DNA of 15,743 nucleotides from Mucilaginibacter sp. (GTDB lineage: Bacteria; Bacteroidota; Bacteroidia; Sphingobacteriales; Sphingobacteriaceae), in NCBI GenBank assembly GCA_014376655.1, contig JACMRC010000555.1, positions 1 to 15,743 of the forward strand, read 5' to 3'. The translations under genes and the position numbers were made by a program. The notes beneath the pieces are model-generated. The model saw only the letters and a list, made by a program, of their open reading frames with translations. It was not told the DNA's origin and made no database searches. Shown piece by piece: positions 5,879 through 13,668 of this stretch (within the stretch, counting starts at the first letter, position 1; every line of letters begins with the position of its first letter).

Positions 5879-8800
5879 TTAAAATGATACGTTAATGTTG
5901 AAACCATATCTCCTGGCTGTTGTACTTTGCAATGCGCCGTTAGCAGCAGCACCACCTGTAGTCCTGTCAGCCGAATTATAACCTGACGCATATTGGTCAA
6001 TATCAAAATCTTTTCTGGCAGCAAAATAAAGCAGGTTACGGCCAACCAATGATATGGTAGCTGATTTCATCAAAGTTTTTGACAGGTATTTAGCCGGGAC
6101 TGAATAACCTAATGTCACCTCGCGCAGTTTAGCAAACGAGCGGCTAATCATGTAAAACTCATCTATCGACTTGATGTTACCGTTTAAGTAACTTTGTACA
6201 GATATTGGTTTGCTGTTGGCAGCAAATGTAAGTTCGTTAAGATTTGAAATCACACCGTTAACATATTTAGGCGTACCTCCTGTAATTACGACACCCGCAC
6301 CATACTCATTACCCAATAATGCCGGAGTAGGTGCTTTAGTACCAACGGCTGTTGACTGCCACTCTGCTAAACGAGCCGCACCGATTACGCCTTCAACTGT
6401 TGAAAGATCACTACCACCTTGCCTTGCAGCATAATAGTTATAGTCATAAATTTTTCCACCTATACGTCCGTCAACCTGGAAACTGAAAGTAACACTTTTG
6501 TAAGAGAATTTATTGCTGATACCAAATGTAAAGTCAGGATTTAAAAAGCCCAATGAACCTAATACCTGGCTATTTGATCCGGTAGCCTTTAATAAGGATC
6601 CGGTAGCATCATACACAACATTGTTATTGCCATCTCTTAAAAACTTAGTTCCATATACTTCATCAACTCTATCGCCAACACTATAGTTATGATTACCCAA
6701 AGTAATAAAAGAGCCATTAAGCTTTGATATAGTTTCTTTAAAGGTTGAATAATTTAAACCGATGTCCCATGAAAATCCATTAAGATTTTTAAATGCCGAG
6801 CCAGTTAAAGACAATTCAATACCGTTACGTTTAGTGGTAACGTCATTTTCGTTTCTGGCCGTGTAAGTGGTTGAAGATGCAAGTAGATCAGGACTAATTT
6901 GAGGCCCGTTTTCTGTATCAAAATAGGTTGCATCTAATCCTAACCTGTTGTTTAAGAATTTAATATCGGCACCAAACTCATACGAAGTACGGCTTAACGG
7001 GTTAATATCAGGATTAGCTAAAAGATTTGAATATTGTACTGATGGCGTACCATTGTAATAAGTTGCATAGGCGGCTTTATTTTGGTTGGTATAGCTTGGG
7101 CCATCATATGAGCTTATAAGCTCTGTACCATAACCTAAAAGCGAACCGGTACTAATACCTGTAACCTGTTGATAAGCTGAACCTATCGTTGCTTGTGTAA
7201 ATGCCGCTTTTACAGTTGCTACTGAAGCTCTTAATTTAAAGAAGCTGATTTCTTTAGGAAGGTCTATGTAATCTGAAACGGGTGTAGATACCGATAGCGA
7301 GGGGTAAAAGAAACCCTTGTTTAAAGTGGACGATTTATCATAACGACCAGTGGTATTAATGTTTAAATACTTATCATAACCAAAATCTAAAGAGTAATAC
7401 GCACTATATACCTGCATTTTTGAGTTCCAGTTGTATACAAGCGGTGATTGCACCGAGTTTGATAAGATATATACATTTGGTAAAGCTAATGCCCGTGTAG
7501 TACCGTAAAAAGAGTTGTAAGTATATGAGCGCATGTTACCACCCGCTAAACCTCCAATAGACCATTTTCCAAATGTTTTGTTATAGGTTAAGGCTAAGTC
7601 GGTATTATTTTCAAATAATCTGCGATCGTCTTCGCGATAGTCGCCATACCAGCCAAACTTATACCAGGTGGTGTAAGCATTTAAGTTAGCTGATGATGGT
7701 ACTTGTTCTGTACGGCTTTGGTTCCAGGTAGATATTTGTGAACGTAAAGCAAGATTTAAACCATCGGTAATTTTATAATTTAATCTCAAGTACGCGTATA
7801 TATCAGTTTTATCATGGCCGCGTAACCATTTTTTAGCCATAAACCATGGGTTATTTAAACGGCCGTATTCTTGTGCATATTGCACCAGGTCAGGTACACC
7901 TTGGGGGCCTTTGTAAATATCCTCCAGGTCACGTACATCATAATCTGCAGACCCATAAACCTTAAACATATAGATATAGCTATTAGGGCCGTAACTTACA
8001 TCAGGGATATTTGGAGTGTACTGCTTGTTAAAGTTCATGCTGCCATCAATGCTTAGGTTTGACGTAATGTTGTAGCTTGAGTTAAGACTAAAGTTATCAG
8101 AGTTTAACTTAGTGTTAGGGAACATACCTTTTTGGTACATGTGCGTGTAAGATAACCTTAAGTTATAGTTAGCGCCACTTGCCGAAACAGCAAGGTTATT
8201 GGTTGATGTAATACCTGTCTGAACAAAATTATTATAGTTATTGATACCGCGGGCCAACCATGGCGTAGGTGTTCTAACACCGGTAACAGGGTTATAAGGG
8301 CTATCAAACTGACGCAATAACTGGCCTTCAAAACGGGGGCCGTACTCGCCTAAACGATTGCCGTTATCATACAAAGCATCAGCAGAGGGCACATAAACAT
8401 TACTATTGTCTTTTGCCTGGTACTCATAGTGATAAGCGTTACCACGTCCATATTCGGTTTGTGCCTTAGGAGCAGCTACAAGGCCACCATCAAATAAAGT
8501 GCTACTATTAAAATCAACTTGCCAACCTTTAGCTGCTGTTGTACCTTTTTTAGTAGTGATTACTATAGCGCCGTTAATACCACGCGAACCGTATAATGCT
8601 GCGGCGTTGGGGCCTTTTAATACTGAATAAGAGTCAATATCATCCGGGCTGATATTCCAGGTATCAGAGTTTATAGGCGATCCGTCTACTACAAATAGTA
8701 AATCTTTACTACCACGCAATACTAATTCCGGGCGTCCTAAAAGTTCGGCATTGGCACCAACAGTTAAACCTGCAATTTTACCGGCTAAAGAGTTGATAGG

Positions 8801-9226
8801 GTTAGGATCGCGTGCTTTGATTAAATCGGCACCTTTAATTTCCTGAACCGAGTATCCTAATTTCTTCACTACTTTTTTAATACCATAAGCAGTAACCACT
8901 ACTTCGTTAAGCGATTTAGAATCAGGTACCATTTGTGTTGAAATATAATTTTCTGCAGTAATTGTTACCTCTTGAGTTAAATAACCCACAAAGCTTACGG
9001 TAAAAATATCGCCTTTATTGGCTGATAGGGTGTAACGTCCGTCTGGATTGGTTACTGTGCCGGTAGTTGTTCCTTTTATAACAACAGTAGCACCGGGAAC
9101 AGGCTTATTAAATTCATCTAATACAACACCCCTTATGGTATTGCTTTGGGCAAAAGTATTGCCACAAGTTAAAACGATAGTTATGGTTAACAGCCATCGC
9201 GAAATTGTGAGTAAGTTTTGTTTCAT
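5879..9226 (-). CDS. SusC/RagA-type TonB-dependent outer-membrane receptor
   Basis: This is an 1115-residue outer-membrane transporter that takes up ligands delivered by its SusD partner, using energy from TonB-ExbBD. A signal peptide (residues 1-27, ending NTFAQ) precedes a carboxypeptidase-regulatory-like domain (about 30-100, with PGATVVIKGTTTGTVTNPDG). The SusC-type TonB box region LNEVVVTAYG follows at 106-115. The plug (about 120-230) carries LLFVVDGSPIN and the SusC signature around 197-228 (DIDSYSVLKGPNAAALYGSR). The rest is a long beta-barrel ending RRYGFNINVSF with a C-terminal aromatic residue. There is no N-terminal STN signalling domain, so it is not itself a FecA-type signal transducer. 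susD follows after 30 nt. The substrate is unknown. Confidence 0.96.
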   Translation of the reverse strand: MKQNLLTISRWLLTITIVLTCGNTFAQSNTIRGVVLDEFNKPVPGATVVIKGTTTGTVTNPDGRYTLSANKGDIFTVSFVGYLTQEVTITAENYISTQMVPDSKSLNEVVVTAYGIKKVVKKLGYSVQEIKGADLIKARDPNPINSLAGKIAGLTVGANAELLGRPELVLRGSKDLLFVVDGSPINSDTWNISPDDIDSYSVLKGPNAAALYGSRGINGAIVITTKKGTTAAKGWQVDFNSSTLFDGGLVAAPKAQTEYGRGNAYHYEYQAKDNSNVYVPSADALYDNGNRLGEYGPRFEGQLLRQFDSPYNPVTGVRTPTPWLARGINNYNNFVQTGITSTNNLAVSASGANYNLRLSYTHMYQKGMFPNTKLNSDNFSLNSSYNITSNLSIDGSMNFNKQYTPNIPDVSYGPNSYIYMFKVYGSADYDVRDLEDIYKGPQGVPDLVQYAQEYGRLNNPWFMAKKWLRGHDKTDIYAYLRLNYKITDGLNLALRSQISTWNQSRTEQVPSSANLNAYTTWYKFGWYGDYREDDRRLFENNTDLALTYNKTFGKWSIGGLAGGNMRSYTYNSFYGTTRALALPNVYILSNSVQSPLVYNWNSKMQVYSAYYSLDFGYDKYLNINTTGRYDKSSTLNKGFFYPSLSVSTPVSDYIDLPKEISFFKLRASVATVKAAFTQATIGSAYQQVTGISTGSLLGYGTELISSYDGPSYTNQNKAAYATYYNGTPSVQYSNLLANPDINPLSRTSYEFGADIKFLNNRLGLDATYFDTENGPQISPDLLASSTTYTARNENDVTTKRNGIELSLTGSAFKNLNGFSWDIGLNYSTFKETISKLNGSFITLGNHNYSVGDRVDEVYGTKFLRDGNNNVVYDATGSLLKATGSNSQVLGSLGFLNPDFTFGISNKFSYKSVTFSFQVDGRIGGKIYDYNYYAARQGGSDLSTVEGVIGAARLAEWQSTAVGTKAPTPALLGNEYGAGVVITGGTPKYVNGVISNLNELTFAANSKPISVQSYLNGNIKSIDEFYMISRSFAKLREVTLGYSVPAKYLSKTLMKSATISLVGRNLLYFAARKDFDIDQYASGYNSADRTTGGAAANGALQSTTARRYGFNINVSF

Positions 9227-9242
9227 GTGCGCTTTTTTGCTG

Positions 9243-9250
9243 CAAAACTA
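9243..9250 (-). promoter_or_regulatory. Possible proximal -7 element for the susC operon
   Basis: TAGTTTTG (rc of 9243-9250) matches TAnnTTTG perfectly and would give a leader of about 10 nt before the susC ATG. No -33 element is visible at 19-21 nt, so it may need an activator or an alternative sigma factor. An inverted repeat (9283-9304) lies just upstream. Confidence 0.3.
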
Positions 9251-9282
9251 TCCTGGCAGTATTAAGCGAATGGTTATTATTT

Positions 9283-9304
9283 AATAACATTAGTTTATGT
9301 TATT
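9283..9304. repeat. Inverted repeat upstream of susC, possible operator
   Basis: AATAACAT (9283-9290) and ATGTTATT (9297-9304) are perfect complements around a six-base centre, and the symmetry continues imperfectly outwards (TTATTATTT on the left, ATTAATAA on the right). It sits about 33 nt upstream of the proximal -7 element, where an activator or repressor of the susC operon could bind. AT-rich composition lowers its significance. Confidence 0.35.
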
Positions 9305-9361
9305 ATTAATAAAAATGCGTATTGTTTATTAATTGTTAATTCTCAATAAACACATCGTAAA

Positions 9362-9394
9362 CAAATATAAATCATAGATTATGAAGGCCTTAAA
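9362..9394 (-). promoter_or_regulatory. Possible distal promoter for the susC operon
   Basis: TATATTTG (rc of 9362-9369) is a perfect -7 element, with TTTA (rc of 9391-9394) 21 nt upstream as a three-of-four match to the -33 TTTG. It lies downstream of the terminator of the vWA gene and would give a leader of about 130 nt containing the inverted repeat at 9283-9304. Confidence 0.4.
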
Positions 9395-9420
9395 CTCCAG
9401 CACTCAAAGATGTGAATTAA

Positions 9421-9455
9421 AAGAAAAGAGAACGCCCCCGAATTATAGGGGGCGT
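9421..9455 (-). terminator. Intrinsic terminator of the vWA gene
   Basis: On the minus strand ACGCCCCC (rc of 9448-9455) pairs with GGGGGCGT (rc of 9432-9439) in a perfect 8-bp stem with an eight-base loop. A T-rich tail follows (TCTCTTTTCTTTT). It begins 7 nt after the stop codon of the vWA gene and separates it from susC. Confidence 0.85.
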
Positions 9456-9462
9456 TGCCGCT

Positions 9463-11490
9463 TTATTTAGCCGCTGTAACTAAGGCCGTCTTCATCATAT
9501 CTCTCGTGCTCTCAGCTAAGCGAATAAACTCGGCACGGTAACCGTTATCATCATCGCCTTTGGCTTTTTTAGCCATTGTTATTACCTGTTCAATTTTCGA
9601 TTCTTGCTTAAACTGCGAATCGCGAAGCAACATACCGTACTCGGCTACCGCGGCAGCAAACCTGAAATCGTTCGAGGTATTGCCTTCGCTAAGCGATTTA
9701 TCTTTTACCACTACCGATTCCATTTTACTTTTGTCGCCGTCAGGCTGTTTGTAGCGGAATTTGATAGTCATCAGTTCGGTACCATTATAAACCTTCTCTT
9801 CCAGGTGGTTGGGTTGTTGATATTTAAGTGGGTCAACACTGCCGGTAAAGTTATCGTTCACACCTACCGGGATGATCTCGTATAGCGCGGTTACGGTATG
9901 CCCCACGCCCATATCGCCGCCCAGTTTAGTATCGTTATTAAAATCTTCTTTAGCCATCAGGCGATCCTCGTATCCCAACAAGCGATAAGCCTGCACTTTA
10001 CCGGGGTTAAACTCTACCTGCAGTTTTACATCTTTAGCCACAGTAAACAGTGTGCCGCCAAACTCGGTCACCATTGATTTTGTGGCTTCGGTAATGTTGT
10101 CTATATAAGCATAGTTGCCATGCCCCTTATCAGCCATCAACTCCATCTTGCTGTCTTTGTAATTACCCATACCAAAGCCAAGTATTGATAGGCTAACACC
10201 CGATCCGCGCTCATCCTCTATCAACTCCTTCATATCTTTATTGCTTGCCGGGCCCACATTGAAATCACCGTCGGTAGCCAATATTATACGATTATTGCCT
10301 TTTTTGATGAAGTTTTTCCTGGCGATATCATAAGCCATCATAATGCCCGCGCCACCTGCTGTGCCACCGCCTGCGCCAAGTTGGTCAATAACATCTTTTA
10401 TTTTTTGTTTATCACTTGCCGGGGTCGATTCTAACCTTACCCCAACCTCGCCGGCATAAACCACAATAGCAACGTTGTCTATCGGCCTTAGCTGGTCTAC
10501 CAGCATTTTCATAGATGTTTTAACAAGTGGCAATTTATTAGGCATATCCATAGAACCGGAAACGTCAATTAAAAACACAAGGTTTGATGGTGGCAGCTTA
10601 TCCAATTTTACATTTTTGGCTTTAAGGCCTATACGTACCAGTTGGTGTTGCGGGTTCCAGGGCGCGGCGGCAACTTCTGTTTGAATTGCCACCGGTTCGC
10701 CGCTGGTCGGTTCAGGTAGGTTATATTTAAAATAATTTATCATCTCCTCTATCCGCACCGCGTTTTTAGGTGGCAATTGGCCCGCATTAATAAAGCGGCG
10801 CACATTGGCGTATGATGCCGCGTCGACATCAACAGCAAAAGTTGAGAGCGGGGTAGCTTTAGGGTCGACAAATTGATTTTCGTTGATATGGCCATAGCTT
10901 TCTGTGCCGGGTGAAGGCGAATTATATGCGTAGTTACCCGGCGCAGATACCCCACGAATATTAACTGTGCCACGCATACCCGGTGCGCCTGCATTGCTTT
11001 GAACGTTTAGGCCCGCAACCTTGCCTTGCAGCAGCTGCTCTACATTACCAACCGGGTTGTTCTGTACTTCTTTGCCGGTTACAATGTATGAGCTACCAGT
11101 GGTTTCATCGCGGTTACGTTTAACGTAACCACGTATAACCACTTCGCTTAAAGATCTGCTATCAGCAACTAAGCTAATATTAAGCGTTGTTTGGCCGGGT
11201 TTTAATTTTATTGCCTGGCTAACATAACCTATGTCTGTAAACACAAGCGTAGCGTTATTATCAACGATAACGCTGTATTTTCCGTTAGCATCCGTTTGGG
11301 CCAGGCCTTTGCCGGCTGTACCGACTGTTGCCCCGACAAGCGGATTGCCTGTTCCGGCATCGGTTATTTTACCGGTTACCGTTACTAACTTATTATGGCG
11401 TACAATATTTATTGCACTTGTGTTACTGGTTGGTGCTGCTATGCCGGTAACGCTTATCAAAGCTGCCAGCAGGATCAAATGCTTTCTCAT
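9463..11490 (-). CDS. Secreted von Willebrand A (YfbK-like) protein with carboxypeptidase-regulatory and half-plug segments
   Basis: This 675-residue exported protein starts with a signal peptide (MRKHLILLAALISVTGIAA). In order it has a carboxypeptidase-regulatory-like domain (about 36-110), the TonB-box-like SLSEVVIRGYVKR (113-125), and a truncated TonB-receptor plug segment (about 130-180: NPVGNVEQLLQGKVAGLNV to NIRG). A vWF-A N-terminal region of the YfbK type follows (about 205-290), then a vWA domain with an intact MIDAS: DVSGS at 309-313, Thr377 in GGGTAGG and Asp407 in ATDGD. The C-terminal part, about 490-675, resembles DUF3520. The MIDAS implies metal-dependent protein binding in the periplasm or at the surface. 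It is transcribed divergently from an ECF sigma factor, whose neighbour carries the same plug segment. Its partner is not known. There is no lipobox or barrel, so how it is retained is unclear. Confidence 0.88.
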   Translation of the reverse strand: MRKHLILLAALISVTGIAAPTSNTSAINIVRHNKLVTVTGKITDAGTGNPLVGATVGTAGKGLAQTDANGKYSVIVDNNATLVFTDIGYVSQAIKLKPGQTTLNISLVADSRSLSEVVIRGYVKRNRDETTGSSYIVTGKEVQNNPVGNVEQLLQGKVAGLNVQSNAGAPGMRGTVNIRGVSAPGNYAYNSPSPGTESYGHINENQFVDPKATPLSTFAVDVDAASYANVRRFINAGQLPPKNAVRIEEMINYFKYNLPEPTSGEPVAIQTEVAAAPWNPQHQLVRIGLKAKNVKLDKLPPSNLVFLIDVSGSMDMPNKLPLVKTSMKMLVDQLRPIDNVAIVVYAGEVGVRLESTPASDKQKIKDVIDQLGAGGGTAGGAGIMMAYDIARKNFIKKGNNRIILATDGDFNVGPASNKDMKELIEDERGSGVSLSILGFGMGNYKDSKMELMADKGHGNYAYIDNITEATKSMVTEFGGTLFTVAKDVKLQVEFNPGKVQAYRLLGYEDRLMAKEDFNNDTKLGGDMGVGHTVTALYEIIPVGVNDNFTGSVDPLKYQQPNHLEEKVYNGTELMTIKFRYKQPDGDKSKMESVVVKDKSLSEGNTSNDFRFAAAVAEYGMLLRDSQFKQESKIEQVITMAKKAKGDDDNGYRAEFIRLAESTRDMMKTALVTAAK
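10951..11133 (-). repeat. Half-plug module, copy 1 (in the vWA gene)
   Basis: This stretch encodes residues 120-180 of the vWA protein, from RGYVKRNRDETTGSS to TVNIRG. It is closely related to residues 196-256 of the sigma-partner protein (12730-12912), identical at most positions in protein but diverged at many third codon positions. It therefore looks like an old duplicated or exchanged module, in inverted orientation on the chromosome. Confidence 0.8.
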
Positions 11491-11505
11491 AACTTTATTT
11501 TTTAA

Positions 11506-11557
11506 GATTTATGGATTTTACAGGTATGATGCATCTTATTGTTGATTTCCATAAATC
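11506..11557. promoter_or_regulatory. 10-bp inverted repeat in the divergent vWA / sigma promoter region
   Basis: GATTTATGGA (11506-11515) and TCCATAAATC (11548-11557) are perfect complements, separated by 32 nt. The left arm ends 15 nt before the vWA start and the right arm 28 nt before the sigma ATG. A TTATTTTG (11569-11576, one mismatch to a -7 element) follows the right arm. Such a spread dyad is suited to joint control of both genes by one regulator or by looping. Binding is inferred, not shown. Confidence 0.45.
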
Positions 11558-11585
11558 ATAAAAAAAAATTATTTTGTTGCTCTGC

Positions 11586-12155
11586 ATGAACTTCCTAAAA
11601 AGCCAAGCTTCTGTTATTGACATTACCGACGAAAGGCTGCTGGAGGAGTATAAGCAAACCGGCGATTTAAAAACGCTTGCCCGCTTATATGAAAAATACA
11701 TGCATTTAATTTATGGGGTATGTTTAAAGTACCTGGCCGATGAAGAGCAAAGCAAGGATGCCGTAATGCAAATATTTGAAGAACTGATAGTAAAAGCCGC
11801 CCGCCACGATATTAAACAATTTAAGCCCTGGCTATATACTGTAAGCCGCAATTTTTGCCTGATGCAATTACGATCTGGCAAGAAGCTGCAAACAGAATCG
11901 ATACCCGACTTTATGGAAATTGCCGACGACGTGCATCCTTATGAGGAACGCGAAGGCGATATACTATTATTAGAACGTTGTAAAGAAAAGCTGCCGGCAG
12001 CACAAAAAGCCAGTATACAGTTGTTTTACATGGATGAGAAATGCTATAAAGAAATTGTAGATGAGACCGGGTATAGCCTTAATGAAGTGAAAAGCTATAT
12101 CCAAAACGGAAAACGGAATTTAAAAATATGTTTGGAGAAGAACCGTGAGCAATAA
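11586..12155 (+). CDS. ECF-type RNA polymerase sigma factor
   Basis: This 189-residue sigma-70-family protein has the two-domain ECF layout. Region 2 is at about residues 28-95 (ARLYEKYMHLIYGVCLKYL, then DEEQSKDAVMQIFEEL and the -10-binding part PWLYTVSRNFCLMQL). Region 4 is at about 135-185 (LPAAQKASIQLFYMDEK, then the HTH YKEIVDETGYSLNEVKSYI). Regions 1 and 3 are absent. It would direct polymerase to envelope-stress or nutrient-uptake promoters. I chose the ATG at 11586; a TTG 12 nt upstream adds only MLLC. The gene is divergent from the vWA gene and overlaps the next gene by 11 nt, the usual arrangement of an ECF sigma with its membrane-bound regulator. Its target promoters cannot be read here, but the divergent vWA gene and its own operon are natural candidates. 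Confidence 0.95.
   Translation: MNFLKSQASVIDITDERLLEEYKQTGDLKTLARLYEKYMHLIYGVCLKYLADEEQSKDAVMQIFEELIVKAARHDIKQFKPWLYTVSRNFCLMQLRSGKKLQTESIPDFMEIADDVHPYEEREGDILLLERCKEKLPAAQKASIQLFYMDEKCYKEIVDETGYSLNEVKSYIQNGKRNLKICLEKNREQ
12134..12147 (+). promoter_or_regulatory. Shine-Dalgarno and GTG start inside the sigma gene
   Basis: GGAG (12134-12137) lies 7 nt before the GTG at 12145, within the last codons of the sigma gene. Shine-Dalgarno sites are uncommon in Bacteroidota, so this supports the GTG start and suggests translational coupling of the two proteins. Confidence 0.5.
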
Positions 12156-13665
12156 AAGAAACGACATATCGCAAATTAATAAATACCTGCAGGGCAAGCT
12201 GGATGCTAAAGCTATGCACCAATTGGAGCGCGATGCGCAGGATGATCTGTTTTTAATGGACGCGATTGAGGGGTTTGAAAAGGCAAGCAACAATCAGCAG
12301 GACAACCTGGTTGAGTTAACTGGGCGAATAGCTAAACGCGTTACTGAAGAGAAAAGGCGCAGTATGCTTTTATGGCGTATTTTGCCAATTGCAGCAAGTA
12401 TGCTAATTATGCTTGGCGTGGGCTATTGGTTTTTAAATAAACCGGCAAAAGTTGAATATGCCAATACTCTACAACCAAACAAACAACACCCCGAGGTTGC
12501 TAAAAACACGCCTACAGTTAAAGATTCAGTCTTGCCACAAAATGCTATGACCCTAAATAAGCCACAGCGCAAGCAATCCGCAAAAATTATTTTGCCCAAA
12601 ACCGGCCTTATTGCTAAAAACACTAACCTAAGACGTAAAGCCGATTCTACCAGCGTTGCGGCCAATGTCTTAGGCGCAAAAAAACTAATGGTAGATACGA
12701 ATTATGCTTACCGTGGCGAGCCTGTTGTTAGAGGCTATGTTAAACGCGATAAAGATATAACGACAGGTAGTTCTTTTATTGTAACGGGAAAAGAAGTTCA
12801 AGACAACCCCGTTGGCAATGTAGAACAACTATTACAAGGTAAAGTTGCTGGCTTAAACATTCAGAATAATACCGGAGCACCGGGCATGCGCGGTAGCGTT
12901 AATATTCGCGGACTATCATCTATTGACAGTAGCAAACTGAATGCTATAGCTAAAGACGCATCAAAAAAATATATAACGGTAAGCGGCGAAGTAAAAGATA
13001 TATACGGCCAGGCAATGGAAGGTGCAACAATAGGTGCTGCCGGTAAAGGGTTAGCGCAAGTAGATGCTAATGGTAAATTTACGGTAACTATACCTGCAGA
13101 TGTTAACACGTTAGTTGCAACTAACATAGGTTATAAAGCGCAGGTAATTAAAATAGATAAACAAACCACCCTGAATATAAAGCTTGCTCCCGACAACAGA
13201 TCTTTAAGCGAGGTAGTGATACGCGGCTATGTTAAACGCAACAGAGATGAAACAACCGGCAGTTCATATATAGTAACGGGTAAGGATGCCGGCAAAAAGA
13301 TAGCTGATAAAAATAGCCCCCCGACTTTTGCAGGCGGAAAGATCCCGGGGAAATTCTTGCCAATAAGCCCGAAAGGTCAAGTCACCAACAGCAATTGCAA
13401 TGAGAACCTTAAGTTTAAAGAGAAGTTTTTTTCCAACATAGCTATTGCAGAAAAATACACTATAGAGCAAAATGCAGGCAAGGAACGAACAGTCAGCTCA
13501 AAGGAGTTTTTGAAAGCGTTAAGATCTATTTCAAAATATTCTCCGGTATCGTTTAACCTAATAGAAGGATATCAAACAGGTTATCCCACTATTCAGGCAT
13601 TTCAGAAAGATAAAAATCTTTGGCTGCAATGGTATGATGCTAACAAATGTAATAACCTGAAATAG
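12145..13665 (+). CDS. Single-TM sigma-partner (anti-sigma-like) protein with two plug-derived cassettes
   Basis: This is a 506-residue protein in the anti-sigma position. Residues 1-73 are a charged, probably cytoplasmic region (INKYLQGKLDAKAMHQLERD) that would contact the sigma factor. One membrane helix follows (about 75-97, LLWRILPIAASMLIMLGVGY). The periplasmic part has a low-complexity linker (98-185), a half TonB-receptor plug (196-256, VVRGYVKRDKDITTGSS to NIRGLSS), a carboxypeptidase-regulatory-like domain (276-348) and a second, cut-short plug start (353-380, SLSEVVIRGYVKRNRDETTG). A C-terminal region of about 125 residues is unrecognised. No FecR domain is seen. The GTG start overlaps the sigma gene by 11 nt and has a Shine-Dalgarno site. 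It ends 3 nt from the convergent pepT, with no terminator. The anti-sigma role is inferred from position and topology. Confidence 0.72.
   Translation: MSNKRNDISQINKYLQGKLDAKAMHQLERDAQDDLFLMDAIEGFEKASNNQQDNLVELTGRIAKRVTEEKRRSMLLWRILPIAASMLIMLGVGYWFLNKPAKVEYANTLQPNKQHPEVAKNTPTVKDSVLPQNAMTLNKPQRKQSAKIILPKTGLIAKNTNLRRKADSTSVAANVLGAKKLMVDTNYAYRGEPVVRGYVKRDKDITTGSSFIVTGKEVQDNPVGNVEQLLQGKVAGLNIQNNTGAPGMRGSVNIRGLSSIDSSKLNAIAKDASKKYITVSGEVKDIYGQAMEGATIGAAGKGLAQVDANGKFTVTIPADVNTLVATNIGYKAQVIKIDKQTTLNIKLAPDNRSLSEVVIRGYVKRNRDETTGSSYIVTGKDAGKKIADKNSPPTFAGGKIPGKFLPISPKGQVTNSNCNENLKFKEKFFSNIAIAEKYTIEQNAGKERTVSSKEFLKALRSISKYSPVSFNLIEGYQTGYPTIQAFQKDKNLWLQWYDANKCNNLK
12730..12912 (+). repeat. Half-plug module, copy 2 (in the sigma-partner gene)
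   Basis: This stretch encodes residues 196-256, matching residues 120-180 of the vWA protein almost throughout (for example NPVGNVEQLLQGKVAGLN and GAPGMRG). Both copies end just after NIRG, before the plug strand that continues as a VVDG motif in the SusC protein of this window. Confidence 0.8.
13222..13284 (+). repeat. Truncated plug module, copy 3 (in the sigma-partner gene)
   Basis: Residues 360-380 repeat the beginning of the module (RGYVKRNRDETTGSSYIVTG) and are identical here to the vWA copy. After TGK the sequence switches to unrelated residues (DAGKKIADK), still in frame. It directly follows a carboxypeptidase-regulatory-like domain, the same order as in the vWA protein. Confidence 0.75.
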
Positions 13666-13668
13666 GAT

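Noticed and set aside
11231..11545. A 104-codon frame on the plus strand opposite the vWA gene
   Set aside because: It is antisense to the signal peptide and carboxypeptidase-regulatory domain of a well-supported gene and has no recognisable domain.
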